Below, piece after piece: positions 50,369 to 62,021 of a stretch of DNA of 64,000 bases; the first letter of the stretch is position 1; each line of letters begins with the position of its first letter. The stretch covers positions 2,449,756 through 2,513,755 of the forward strand of contig JASSKH010000020.1 of assembly GCA_031763025.1 (NCBI GenBank), given 5' to 3'. Both the position numbers and the translations under genes were made by a program. The notes below the pieces were generated by a model that was not told where the DNA came from, searched no databases, and was given only the letters and a program-made list of their open reading frames with translations. The DNA comes from Macrocystis pyrifera (lineage: Eukaryota; Sar; Phaeophyceae; Laminariales; Laminariaceae).

Positions 50369-50930
50369 TTATGTAGTCGACGGGACGCTGATGCAGGTGC
50401 TTATGTCGGCGTCTGTCGCGATGAAGTTGAAAATCTTCCTGAATAACCAGGTGGAATACACTTTGTCGTGAAAGAGTCGCCACTGGTCCTCTCCTCTGAA
50501 AAACGCACAGACTCGCATTTCTCGGCAGCCCACAGGGAACGGCACCTTCGTGGCTTGAGTGCCGCCCCTCGGCCCCATGCGGTGGTCCCTTGTCAAAAAG
50601 TAGGCGTCTTCCTCTTCTCCCCCGTCTGGAAGTTCCTGCATCGATTCGTCCAAGCCTGCTGAAGTGGGGCACTCGCGGGGGTTACCACGATTCAGGTGCG
50701 TGGCCATGGAGCCGATAAATCGATCGTGACCGTCTTTGGTCTGCTTGTGTTTAGGGTCATGTTCGACTACCCAGTAGGAAATGCAGTATGAGCTCCTGTT
50801 GCCAAGGACAATTCGTGGTTCCATGTCGTGATAGGCGGCGAAAGGGCGATCGGGGGTACGTTCATCGTCAGCCCTAGCTTGCTGGTTGGTGCTTTGTTGT
50901 CCTTTACACTGCCAAGAGCCCATGTGGAGG
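50369..50930 (-). CDS. Probable exon of an unknown protein
   Basis: The open frame extends further upstream, but the part after a possible acceptor TCTTGGCAG (about 50910) looks most like protein: PFAAYHDMEPRIVLGNRSSY, CISYWVVEHDPKHKQTKDGH, VPFPVGCREMRVCAFFRGED, QWRLFHDKVYSTWLFRKIFN, stop at 50369. Balanced charge, Trp and Phe clusters and absence of low complexity support coding. I do not recognise the family. The upstream part of the frame (TTT- and proline-rich) reads through simple repeats and is unlikely to be translated. Confidence 0.45.
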
Positions 50931-51000
50931 TATGAGTGTGTGATTGTATGTTCAGTTCGACTAAAGTTCATTTGCAAGCTGTCTGGTGGCATGTGCGAGC

Positions 51001-51019
51001 GGGGGGGGGGGGGGGGGGG
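51001..51019 (+). repeat. G19 homopolymer
   Basis: Uninterrupted G run just upstream (minus-strand sense) of the candidate exon; on the minus strand it would read poly-Pro. Confidence 0.8.
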
Positions 51020-51049
51020 CATCTCAAGAATTATGTGATACTCAAGACA

Positions 51050-51425
51050 AAAACCCCATACATACGATAGCAGCTGTGGTACTATTAATAGCGGGTATAG
51101 TGGAGTAGTAGTATTGATAACGGTACTAGTATTAATAGCAGTACTAGCAGCGGTAGCATTTAATGCAGTAATACAGTAGCAGTAATACATACTACTGTTG
51201 TTGTGTTAGGAGTGGTAGTAAGAGTAGTAATACTGCTGTTGTGTTAGGAGTAGTATTGACGCTGTTTTGGTTTCCGTATGCACAGCAGTAGTATATTATA
51301 GTATTCCAGGTATGATATTATAGTTGTAGTACCAGTGGTCGTAGTAGAAATAATATAAGAGTTGTAGTAGCAGTGGTCGTCGTAGAAATAGTAGTGTCTG
51401 TGCCTGCTGATGATGCTGTCGCCGT
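51050..51425. repeat. Degenerate (TAG/GTA)n trinucleotide region
   Basis: Imperfect runs of GTAGTA, TAGCAG and TACTAC with duplicated phrases (TGTTGTGTTAGGAGTGGTAG and TGTTGTGTTAGGAGTAGTA; GTAGCAGTGGTCG and GTACCAGTGGTCG). Old microsatellite; frames through it are artefacts. Confidence 0.6.
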
Positions 51426-51609
51426 TGTGTGAGCGTTTGGTCATGCTCTGACCCATCGATGGCATGGCACCGAGTGCAAGCTGCTCCTATATTAATGTCT
51501 GCCTACTAGTACTCCTTTGTTTACCCACGTTTTCTTCTTGCAGGAATGTTTTGAGTGATCAACGTCGAAGCTCATTTCATGCTGCACATTGTCGGATGGC
51601 AATCATAAC

Positions 51610-52173
<564 letters not shown>

Positions 52174-52350
52174 TTTGCACTTTGCTTTCGAAGTTGTATT
52201 ATATTAATGCGCAACCCCCCGCCCGGAAAGGGGGGTTGTAGAAGGGGGGGACCCCCCTGGGGCTGCCCCAACGGCAACCCCGCGCTCACATCCGTACACT
52301 CGAGTCAACTCCCAACCCAACTTGCGACACAGAACTCTCGACGCCAGCCT
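52174..52350 (-). repeat. Split direct repeat B2 (3' end of the element)
   Basis: 177 bp nearly identical to B1 (53030-53205). It starts at TTTGCACTTTG next to the TAA array and contains the hairpin CCCCCCGCCCGGAAAGGGGGG. Confidence 0.85.
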
Positions 52351-52819
52351 ACCAAACCGCTATCAGAAAAGCCGTTTCTGACAAATAACTCGAGAAACCA
52401 CACCAAGTACAAGATAACCTCACACGTGAGAAATTCGACACGCACTTGTACCAGGCATATACAATAACACAAATACATTTAAACTAACAATGCACTTCAG
52501 TGTTAATATACGGATAACCCCCTTCTCCGATACTTTCAGATTGCGCGCAGAATCCGAGCCGATGCAACACCACGTCAACGCCATGTTTACTTTTATCAAC
52601 TATAATAGTATGATATAAAGAAACCCCACTTGCATCGAACCATACCAAACGCCAAATAAGGCGGCTAGCCCACGCCGCCACTCGCGCAATCTACGACACC
52701 CGGTCGCACCATCAGCGAAATTACCGGGTACGTATAACATACAGCAACAAACGCAAACGTTACTGCGACTATTGAACTCCCCCCCACTGACTCCCTCAAA
52801 AGCACGGGCGGGTGGGTGG
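52351..52819 (-). other. Spacer between A2 and B2
   Basis: 469 bp present once in the element. No ORF of note on the minus strand. In textbook A1-ORF-B1-A2-B2 elements A2 and B2 are closer, so this may be a family-specific terminal region. Confidence 0.5.
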
Positions 52820-53029
52820 GAACTCAAACTAGTCTCACACCTTGGACCTGTAGCTCTGCCTCTGCTTCACTGCGCTGATACGAGTAGGTTGCGGCTACGT
52901 ACCAGACAAGGTGTGTCTACCAAGGGCTACGATTCACGCTACCGTGAATCACCGCAGTCATCTGATTGGCTTGAACTTCTTACGTACGTACAAAACTCAC
53001 ATTCTCTCATTCTTCCGAGAATGTTCTGC
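52820..53029 (-). repeat. Split direct repeat A2
   Basis: 210 bp, same length and nearly identical to A1. It abuts B1 at TTCTGC/TTTGCAC, so the A2-B1 junction equals the two element ends joined head to tail, as expected from a circular intermediate. Contains a 26-nt-scale inverted repeat around GATTCACGCTACCGTGAATC. Confidence 0.85.
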
Positions 53030-53205
53030 TTTGCACTTTGCCTTCGAAGTTGTATTATATTAATGCGCAACCCCCCGCCCGGAAAGGGGGGTTGGAGAAG
53101 GGGTGATCCCCCCGGGGCTGCCCCAACGGCAACCCCGCGCTCACATCCGAACACTCGAGTCAACTCCCAACCCAACTGGCGACACAGAACTCTCGACGCC
53201 AGCCT
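53030..53205 (-). repeat. Split direct repeat B1
   Basis: 176 bp copy of B2, lying just past the recombinase end. Confidence 0.85.
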
Positions 53206-53306
53206 CCATCACAGTTGACCCTATATACTGATGTGTTATTACTACCCCTTCCCCTCCCACTTGCAATCTCATAGGGAACACATGTGATAACACACTTTAC
53301 CATTAT

Positions 53307-54528
53307 TTACTTCTGCCCATTCACCACTCGGAGTGAATTAACTCGCCCCCACTCAGTGCTCTGGCCCGGCTGGATCCCACCGCTAAGTCCTTCCTGGGCC
53401 ATAACGTCTGCTACCCAACTGGCATCCTTTCCGTGACTGCGAACATACGCCTTGTACGCATCGGACGCCCATCGGCCCTCAAGCTGCAACACCTCTAGTG
53501 TCGCCCCCCCCCGCCGACAAGTGTGTTGCGCCCCCAATCCTCAGAGAGTGCAGAGCGTACTCCTCCGCACGCACGCCCGCCAACGCAACCACTTTCCGCA
53601 AAGCTGTCGTCGCTTGCTGCTGTGTCCACATGGACCATCTGCCTTTACCAACGCCGAAAGCGGTAAGGGGGGCCGACGAGGGAAGAAACAGATAACGGGA
53701 CATCAATTCGATCATGAGATCGACAGCACCGCCACCTTCGCCCACGTGCAACGCCGGACCGCAACGTACGCGCGTTAGAACCGCCCCTTTTCGCAGTTGG
53801 TCCCCTTTCGACCCACGAAACCGAACCTCTACGCGGTCTGCGGTGGACCACTGCGCAACTGTGAGCTGTAATTTTTCGCGAAAAAAGGTTACGTCGGCCC
53901 GTCGCAAACAATACGTCTCATGCACACGTGACCGAGTTTCTGCAAACATTTCGGAGGCGCGAGTCAAAAAACAAAATGAAGCGCAGAGGGCAAGCCACAA
54001 GACGCGACCCCCCCGTCTGCCACGTAGATATCAATTTGTCGCCCGCGATCAACATTCCCCACGAAACCGGCCTACGAACGGTTGCTTGGTTACCAGCGTC
54101 GGCATGCGAACGAGCGGCGCCTTTGAGTGCATTAACAAAACAATCGTATGAGTAGTGTCCAGCTCGAACCCTCGTGAAATACGATGAAAAAACTTGATCG
54201 CTGACAAATGACTCTCGATGGTTGCCGACCGCAATTTATTGGTGGCAAAAGCGTACGCGATGTACTCGAACAAATGCCACACGTTGGTCATGCTGTCTCC
54301 GCACCGGTCTAGGAATACAGACATGCCACACCGTACCCGAAAGTCTACCCACGCGCCAAAATGCCCCTGATAAGTGCGTTCAGACGAGGTCGCAATGGCA
54401 TTTCGCATGAGTTCGAGGCCAGCACCGAAGTACAGAGGTATGTGCCCGCATCCCCCAGGTCCTGCTCCTGCCACGGAATATCGGGTCGAACAGCACGCAG
54501 AATAGCGAGGACGGAAGCACAGTCCCAC
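53307..54528 (-). pseudogene. Tyrosine recombinase domain of pol (frameshifted)
   Basis: N-terminal core-binding region at 54528-54049 (ATSSERTYQGHFGAWVDFRV... RSATIESHLSAIKFFHR). The catalytic part at 54000-53479 has an Arg in FLTRASE and the HxxR box in LHSLRIGGATHL. The last part, 53537-53307, has EGRWASDAYKAYVR with the Tyr nucleophile. The frame changes near 54050 and at a nine-base C run (53514-53522), so the protein is interrupted. The R..HxxR..Y set identifies a YR-type integrase. Confidence 0.8.
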
Positions 54529-55706
54529 CGTGAGATACCATCAGCGGCCACGTTAAAAATGCCCCGTACGAGTTTTGCGTCAAAGTGCCAACCCGAGGAC
54601 AGTTCGAGCACACCAAGAAGGCGCATTAATGCGCCGGATCTCGGCTCCTTGCCCCCGCGACAACGGCGCACCCACTCTACGGCTGCCTCGTTGTCGCCCC
54701 GCAATAACACACAATCCCCCATTTCGAACGGGCTTTCAGCACAAGCAGAGACGAGAACCCATGCGGAAACCACCATGCCCAGCAGTTCGAGGACATTAAT
54801 TGATATATCGTCCTCATCTGCAACGGACTTGTTCGATCCACAAAATCGAGCCCGTTCCCCTGCGTCAAGCTCGTATCGCCAGTACACACCAGTTTCAAGA
54901 CAAAACCCCCCGACAGCGGTTTTAGATGCGTCCGAAAACACCGAAAACAGAGTACGTCTAGGGGGGCGCTCAAGCAAATGATACATCGGAGCCGACAAGG
55001 TTCCGCTGCGCGCGTCCAACCCTTTCTCAACGAACCACCTCCAAAACTCGAGGTCACCGTGGAACTCGGGTCCCAGGGCGAGACGCCGCCCGGGGTTTGC
55101 CATACGACAATCAAAATCAGCTCCGGCGGCAATGCGCGGCATACCAACCGAAGCCGACAAGCGGTTAACGAAAAAGCGCCCTGGACGAACAGCAAAGGAC
55201 ACATGCATGAGAAAGCCAACTAACTGTGACACCTGCTTCGCTGAAGCGGGCGCACGAGACGATGGCCACTCCGCGAGGATATTGTGCAGCTTGAGGCGCT
55301 TATGCGACGGCAACGTAACAGTAAGCGCTTCAGCATCAATGATCCATCCCAAGACTTCGAGTTGCGTGTCCCAGTTAGTTATTTTCTTGGCTGACAAGAG
55401 GGGTGGATCGGAAACACCACGTTCGCCCAACAAGCGAAAATGGTCCGACGCCAGCGACTGTACAGCACGCAAGCAACGGCGCCCGTCCGGCCACCATTGC
55501 AACTCGACAAGAATGCCATCGTCAACGTAGTACCTCACAAAACAAATTGCTTCCGGTGAGGCCTCCTGCGCCAGGAACGGGCCCACAATCACGCGGAATA
55601 GCAACAACCTGAACTCCCCGCGGCGGGGAGAATTCAACGTGCGAAACGGCGGCAGCCCCTTGTGGGGACACATCTGCGCCTTGAAACGTAGTGTGGGTGT
55701 GAGCAT
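54345..55706 (-). CDS. pol: reverse transcriptase (YVDD) and RNase H, 453-codon open part
   Basis: The RT catalytic box is YYVDDG at residues 59-64, followed by the LGWIID and FLMH thumb/connection region. RNase H catalytic residues fit Asp259 (FSDAS), Glu307 (LELLG), Asp338 (RGDNEAA) and Asp389 (AADGISR). The upstream RT part lies in other frames (see next entry); downstream the frame shifts near 54450 into the recombinase. No methyltransferase domain is present. Confidence 0.85.
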   Translation of the reverse strand: MLTPTLRFKAQMCPHKGLPPFRTLNSPRRGEFRLLLFRVIVGPFLAQEASPEAICFVRYYVDDGILVELQWWPDGRRCLRAVQSLASDHFRLLGERGVSDPPLLSAKKITNWDTQLEVLGWIIDAEALTVTLPSHKRLKLHNILAEWPSSRAPASAKQVSQLVGFLMHVSFAVRPGRFFVNRLSASVGMPRIAAGADFDCRMANPGRRLALGPEFHGDLEFWRWFVEKGLDARSGTLSAPMYHLLERPPRRTLFSVFSDASKTAVGGFCLETGVYWRYELDAGERARFCGSNKSVADEDDISINVLELLGMVVSAWVLVSACAESPFEMGDCVLLRGDNEAAVEWVRRCRGGKEPRSGALMRLLGVLELSSGWHFDAKLVRGIFNVAADGISRWDCASVLAILRAVRPDIPWQEQDLGDAGTYLCTSVLASNSCEMPLRPRLNALIRGILARG

Positions 55707-56876
55707 GCTCGAGCGCAGAGGCCATCAACCCCCAAAACCCAGGACTATTACGCCAACCAAACTGCAAGCGCTAATCACGACAACGCGATTGCCGAAAACG
55801 TATCCAAAGGTCGATGCGCCTGCCGGATCAACCAAAACCTGTCCAAAAGCATCTTTGACGTCCACACGACACAGCAGGATCTGAGCGCGAATACCGTGCG
55901 TCTGTCGCTAAAACAACACCCGTAAAAGCACATCACGAAGCACGTGTCCGAGCTCGCACGATAGCGCGGAGTCAAAGTCAGTGTCACCGTTAACACTGGT
56001 TCGACCATCCCCGCGCGCAAACGTGAGATCGTGAATAATCCTTAACTTGGGTTCGAGAACGACGCTCAGCGGTGAAATGCGAAGACCCTGGATCTCGTCT
56101 GCAAATCGCAATTCAAACACCACCGCTCGGCCGTGCACAACGTCTGCGCATATCTTATCATGGATAGCCACAGTATGCATGGCAACGCCCGGGTGATTAC
56201 CATACGCGAGTTCTGTGGTCAAATCCCCCCCCCGTGCGACGCAAACAGGCGCGCCTGGCGCCAGCACACGAAGCAACAAAGAAATACGGGGGAATTTCTT
56301 GATCTCACCAAACCAGTGCTGTACGACGGCAACGTTAATATGTGAAGCGAACAATGAGGCGCCGATGGTGGACAGGAAAAGAGGAACACTGCCTTGACAC
56401 TGTCGCAAGAGCGAAGAGCTGAGCGAAGCGACCTGATCGAGGCTCGCTGAGCCTCGCCCAGATACTGCCTGCGCCACTACCTCTCGAGCGGCAATCCACG
56501 CATCTACCTCATCTGTGATCGCATCCAAACGCACGTCACCGACCGCACCCTGCACGCACACCGGGTCAACGGACCCATCACCCTGCACACGCACCGTGTC
56601 ACCGGGAAAATAACTCGCACGCACGCCCATATCCGTACCTTGCTTTGAGAAGGGAACCAAACCCGGAGTCACAGCGACGCGATCTCGCCCGACACCGCCG
56701 TCGCCAGCCAGAGCACCTACAGCGCGCCAACGCAACCCCCCCCCTCCTTCGTGGGTTGCCAGCCGAGTGCCAGCCCGCCGCTGGCGACAAGCGCCGTCGC
56801 CGCTCCGCCACCTGCCCGCGCCGCCGCCGCCCCCCCCAGTGTTGGCCCAACCGACAGAAAGGGCCCGTGTCTTCAT
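55690..56876 (-). pseudogene. pol: N-terminal region and RT fingers/palm (frameshifted)
   Basis: The open frame 56876-55908 ends ...RFADEIQGLRISPLSVVLEP, LRIIHDLTFARG, which is the RT fingers. After a stop the next frame gives motif A, LLCRVDVKDAFGQVLVDP (about 55835-55880). A third frame gives QFGWRNSPGFWGLMASALEH (about 55690-55767) before the YVDD frame. The RT is recognisable but broken by two or three indels. Confidence 0.75.
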
Positions 56877-56956
56877 CCCGAACCAGAACCGCCACCTGCC
56901 CCGGCCCCCCCGCGACCCCCACCTGGTCGGAGCACCATAGCCCGCGACTCACCAGC

Positions 56957-58381
56957 CTACGCCTCCGCGCCACCTCGCATTACCCCCGCCGGTGCCGCCG
57001 ATCCACCATCGAGGAGCGCCGTAGGAGACGAGGCGTCGGACGGGGTATCAGCGTGTACGAATTTGCAGTCGGAGAACCGACATCGGCCCGTGGACGAAAA
57101 CGTCCTGCACAGCGGGGCGTTCTTCTTCCTGGGCGGACCCATCCTGGCGGGGGCGAGGCTTGGGCTCCGCTTGTATGCCCCATCCCGACTGTCGCGTGGA
57201 CCTTGGAGACCTTCGACAAGCCTCAGAACGTCGCCCCCGGACGAGCAAAAGGAGAGCGTGCGACTGAAGGCAGGGACAGGCGGCGCGTCAAACACCGCGT
57301 CAGACTGAGGGGGAACGGTCAACGGACGAACTTGCTGGGCGAACCTCATCAGGTCGTTCACCCAAAGACGTAAGTCGTCGTTCACCATTTCGCTCATGAC
57401 GGCCCTCGCCGTGGAGCTGGAAAGCAAAAAGATGTTGCTGAGAGTGTGACGGCGAAGACCAGCAGCCGCGGATGTAAAGGAGGCGTTGACGGGTGCCAGC
57501 CGGTCCAGGCACGCGCGGTCGTCGGCGACATCCGCCGAGAGTCCAACTGTAAGAACCGCCATAAGAGCCTGGCGCAAGAGATCCAGGCGGTCCGCGACCA
57601 TCACCAGGTGGTCAACCGGGCGATCGGCACGTGGCCCATACAAGACCACGTCAAAATTGCTGACGCCACGAAGCTGAGCCGCCACCGTCGCCGTGACATC
57701 GACGCTCTCCCCCACAAACGACTGGATATCCGCGGCCGACTCGCCGAGGTTCGGGGGCAAGCGTCCCCGAAGCAGCCATTGTTTGCGAGATGACATTTTT
57801 TTCCACATGGCCGTGTCGTCGGTGAGCTGCGATTTCTGTACCTGGCGCTCCCTCGCATCTCCGCTGTCCCGCACAGAAGGCTCACGGTCGGAAAAATTGT
57901 CAACAAACTGCTGGAGGAGCACTTCGTTGTTGGCGATCTTGGATACGCTGCTGGTGACGGCGTCCCGAAGGCCAACCACAGACAGGAGCACGTTGTCCAG
58001 TGTAGATTTGACGCCTAGTATATCCGTGTCTGTGCGGGAACACTCGGATGCCACCTGGTTCTGCCAATGCAGAACGTCAGCCGTCGATACTGCTCCCCCC
58101 GAGGCTACCGGCATAGGTGAAGGACCAACCGAAGCCGCAGTGGTGGCAACAGCAGCCGCAGCGTTGGCCAGGCGAACGGACGCAGCTTCTTCTGCGGCCT
58201 GGCGAGCCTCGGCCTCGGCTATCCCAGCACGGCGTGCGTCTACCTCCGCTTGCACAGCGGCTACAGAAGCATGAGCATTCGCCTCAGTTTCTGTTTGCGC
58301 AGCAAACCTCGCAGCCTGCGCCTCGCGCGCAATAGTAGCCGCATTGGCCGTGGCCTCCCGCGACTTGCTCTCGTCGGACAT
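56957..58381 (-). CDS. Gag-like protein with C-terminal CCCH zinc finger
   Basis: An uninterrupted 474-codon ORF starting four bases from the A1 repeat. Residues 8-90 are Ala/Glu-rich and should form a long coiled coil. Residues 222-250 (FVGESVDVTATVAAQLRGV, then SNFDVVLYGP) are a block shared with the second Gag at 62.9 kb. Residues 425-443 form a C-x8-C-x4-C-x3-H finger (CRTFSSTGRCRFSDCKFVH), a CCCH rather than the usual retroviral-type CCHC knuckle. It probably packages element RNA. Its intactness contrasts with the broken pol. Confidence 0.8.
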   Translation of the reverse strand: MSDESKSREATANAATIAREAQAARFAAQTETEANAHASVAAVQAEVDARRAGIAEAEARQAAEEAASVRLANAAAAVATTAASVGPSPMPVASGGAVSTADVLHWQNQVASECSRTDTDILGVKSTLDNVLLSVVGLRDAVTSSVSKIANNEVLLQQFVDNFSDREPSVRDSGDARERQVQKSQLTDDTAMWKKMSSRKQWLLRGRLPPNLGESAADIQSFVGESVDVTATVAAQLRGVSNFDVVLYGPRADRPVDHLVMVADRLDLLRQALMAVLTVGLSADVADDRACLDRLAPVNASFTSAAAGLRRHTLSNIFLLSSSTARAVMSEMVNDDLRLWVNDLMRFAQQVRPLTVPPQSDAVFDAPPVPAFSRTLSFCSSGGDVLRLVEGLQGPRDSRDGAYKRSPSLAPARMGPPRKKNAPLCRTFSSTGRCRFSDCKFVHADTPSDASSPTALLDGGSAAPAGVMRGGAEA

Positions 58382-58384
58382 CCC

Positions 58385-58594
58385 GAACTCAAACTAGTCT
58401 CACACCTTGGACCTGTAGCTCTGCCTCTGCTTCACTGCGCTGATACGTGTAGGTTGCGGCTAAGTACCAGACAAGGTGTGTTTACCAAGGGCTACGATTC
58501 ATGCTACCATGAATCACCGCAGTCATCTGATTGGCTTGAACTTCTTACGTACGTACAAAACTCACATTCTCTCATTCTTCCGAGAATATTCTGC
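58385..58594 (-). repeat. Split direct repeat A1 (5' end and leader)
   Basis: 210 bp matching A2. The Gag ATG follows after three bases. The right edge (GAATATTCTGC) abuts ATAATAATAATG of the microsatellite. Promoter function is likely but not visible as a motif. Confidence 0.85.
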
Positions 58595-58960
<366 letters not shown>

Positions 58961-60329
58961 CGTAGTATCTCTAAGTTCACGTGAGATGCCTGTTTTGTTC
59001 ACAACCGACGGAATTAATTATTTTTAAAATTTTGAAATACGTCAGCTGTGAGTTCGACTAATTAATTAGTTGATACTCAACTTTGCAAGCTGCGTAATAC
59101 GCCTCGTCTATATTCCATTTTTACCGAATTTTACAAGTATTGTGATAAACCTAGCGCGCGTACTCTATATGTGATTCCTTTGTCAAAGATATAGGCCAGC
59201 GGCTCCCCTGGATGCTGCCCGGGTCAACAGGACAATTTTAAATTATCATTCTTTACAGTCATGAGCTCTACCAACGGAAACTAAATGGCTTAATTTGTTC
59301 AGAGGCAGAGAGAAGAGAAGAACGACCATACTCGCCCCGTGCCCCCTCCCAGTTTCTCGTGATAGGCGCACGAGAAGAGCATGGCACTGCTCGCTGCCGA
59401 TTGATAGGCCTAGAGGCTAGGCCTACTGTTGTGGTTTCTGTGGCGTTTTCTCTGTTGCGGTCCTTCTTCACGTCAGCAGCAGGCAGCAGCAACAGCGGCG
59501 GTTGGCGAGCTGCAGCATCATGAACAGGGGGGATAATGAGCAGGGGCGACGCACGCTTTCCGGTACGTGTACGAGAGGCGTGCGAAATAAGCGAGAGTCC
59601 GGGAATGTTCGGGGTTCTTAGAAGTTGAACTGAAGCGCAATTGGGCGCGGGGCTGTCGACTCTGATGCATATGACTTACAAGCCTGCCTCAGGCGCCTGC
59701 AAGCATCATTAATTCGATCGCTTGGGGCTGCCAGCCATGATTTTTCCCACGAGGTTTTTTTCTTGGCCGGTTCGCTCCGGTGGTTGGGTAAGAGTTGCTT
59801 GCACACGCATGAAGGTTAATACGGGTTCGCTCCGGTGGTTGGGTAAGAGTTGCTTGCACACGCATGAAGGATAATACGGGTAGACACTCATTCAAACTTT
59901 GGGTGTCCTTCTTAAACCCCCGAATTCGCCAATCGGCCGTTCACAGGAGGGAACAACTGATGATATTCGCAACTGCATAGACAGGACTCGTACATCAGTA
60001 GAGATGCTTGATCCAGACGTTCCAACGCAGCACCGGGGCAGAGAGCACAACGTCTGTACCAGATATCATGATATATCTGCTTAGAGGCCGTGCCCAGGAA
60101 TGGAGATATATTCCCGCACCCAGAGTATTTGGCATTAATAGGGAATACTGATGACCCCTGAACGGAGGGCATATGTGCTGTACGAGCACATGCCAGGTTT
60201 ATTTTTCTCCTCGCAGACACGCCGCACCCAGGAATGGGGATGCATACTCGCACGTACCGGCATGTACTTGACGTATACCTGATATCCTCGATCTCACCGC
60301 TGACGTTTGTTTGTATTCTTCTGATATAT
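58961..60329. other. No gene; a 57-58 bp direct duplication
   Basis: GGTTCGCTCCGGTGGTTGGG...GCATGAAGG(T/A)TAATACGG is duplicated at 59766-59880. A short CACCCAGGAATGG(A/G)GAT pair lies at about 60090 and 60230. No coding sequence recognised. Confidence 0.5.
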
Positions 60330-61840
60330 ATGAAGAACGCTACTTTTGCAGTGCCGTCGGCTCTTGGCCTTGTCCATCACTAACGATACAGATCATACGT
60401 AGACGTCGCGAGACACAACGCACTGCTGTACGTACCAACAATGCTGTGGCGGTGCTCTTAAAGGCGGTCGATGGTGAGGGACTTAGGGCCGGTGCAGGTC
60501 TCGTGGCCGGCGCCAATGCGTCGGACCTCGGCCCATCCCTTACTATGAATAGCGATTTATAGCATACACGTCGTGAGGCACAATGTACGACTGTACGTAC
60601 CAACACCGCTTGGCGGGTGCACTAAAAGGCGGTCGATGGTGAGGGAAGATACGCCGGTACGGGTCTCGTGGCCGGCGCCAACGCGTCGGCCCTAAGCCCG
60701 GCCCTCATTACCGATACTTATAATACACGTTGCGAGACACAATGTCTTGCTGTATTTTCCCACGACGCTGTGCCGGTGGAACGAAAGGCGGTCAATGGTG
60801 AGGGACTATATGCCGGTGCAGGTCTCGTGACTGGCGCCAATTCGTCGGCCCTAGGCCCGTCCCAACACTGACGACACGTAAAATAAACGTCGCGGTACAC
60901 AACGAACCATGTATGTAACACACCGATACGCCGGCGCACTAGAAGGCGGTCGATGGGGAGGGACTATGTGCCGAGCACGGCTTGGGGCCGGCGCAGATGC
61001 GTCGACCCTCGGCCCTGCCCCTCACTAACGATACCTATCATACGCGTCGCGATAAATATATACCTAGTAGCGATCTATATCATGCACGTCGTGAGACACA
61101 ATGTACTGCTGTACGTACCAACAACGCTGTGCCGGTGCACTAAAAGGCGGTCGATGGTGAATGAATATATGCCGGTGCAGGTCTCGTGGCTGGCGCCAAC
61201 GCGTCAGCCTGTGGCTCGTCCCTTACTACCGATACATATCATGCACGTTGCGAGACACAATTCATTGCTGTAGGTTCCAACGACGCCGTGCCGATGCGCT
61301 AAATGGCGGTCGATGGTGAGGGACTATGTGCCGGCGCAGGCCTATGGCCGGCTCCAACGCGTCGGCCCTTGGCTTCCCCTCACTAGAGACACATATATTG
61401 AAAGTCGCGGTACACAACAAACGATGTATGTAACACACCGCTGTGCCGACCCACCAGAGAGCGGTCAAGGATATGGGAATATGTTACGATACACGGCATG
61501 GGGCTGGCGCCGACGCGTTGACCCATGACCTTGCCCCTCACTAGCGATTCTTCTCATACGCATCGCGTCGAGTATGGCGATATATATAATTCACGTAGCG
61601 AGACACAATGCACTGCTGTACGTACCAACAACGCTGTGCCGGTGCACTCAAGGCGGCCGATGGTCAGAGAAGATATGCCGGTGCAGGTTTCGGGCCCGGC
61701 GCCAACGCTTCGGCCTGTGGCCCGTGTCTCACGTACGATACATATCATACACGTTCCGAGTTGCGAGACAAAATGTACTCATGATGTTCCAACGACGCTG
61801 TGTCGATGCACTCAAAGGCGGCCGACGGTGCATGGATAGT
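60330..61840 (+). repeat. Tandem array, about nine ~160-bp units, upstream of Gag 2
   Basis: The anchor (G)GCGGTC(G/A)ATGG recurs at about 60463, 60628, 60787, 60955, 61146, 61305, 61460, 61652 and 61817, so periods are 155-192. Each unit carries GCGAGACACAATG.ACTGCTG, GTGCCGGTGCACT, the anchor, GGTCTCGTGGCCGGCGCCAA and CGTCGGCCC. Two longer units contain an AT-rich insert (GATAAATATATACC, GATATATATAATTC). The last unit runs into the leader of the Gag-like gene, so the array is probably the 5' regulatory region of that retroelement or a satellite next to it. Confidence 0.8.
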
Positions 61841-62021
61841 GCTCATCGTCGCCGCTATCTGATATCGTTCCTGTCGGGCTGCCCCGTTCCGCTTCTGTTC
61901 CGCGTCCGCGTCGTCCGTTGCTGCCGTCACTGTGTTCTGTTTCGCGTCCACGCTGCCTCGCCGAGTCCAAATTTCGCAGAGGCCCGGCAAGAACGACGGC
62001 GGAGCGGGGGGACTTGGGACA

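Larger units (their letters stand above)
52174..58594 (-). mobile_element. Ngaro-like tyrosine-recombinase retrotransposon
   Basis: A 6.42 kb element on the minus strand: A1 leader (58594-58385), Gag ORF (58381-56957), frameshifted pol with RT, RNase H and tyrosine recombinase (about 56876-53307), then B1, A2, a 469-bp spacer and B2. Split direct repeats with RT, RNase H and a YR in that order, and no methyltransferase between RNase H and YR, fit the Ngaro branch of DIRS-type elements. Both edges abut (TAA)n. Gag is open, but pol has at least five frame breaks, so this copy cannot act alone. Confidence 0.85.

Noticed and set aside
54361..55530. Long plus-strand ORFs opposite the pol gene
   Set aside because: Antisense shadows of the RT-RNase H region in GC-rich sequence.
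56645..58274. Long plus-strand ORFs opposite Gag and pol, Pro/Arg-rich
   Set aside because: Antisense of the GC-rich Gag region; the minus strand carries the coherent coiled coil and zinc finger.
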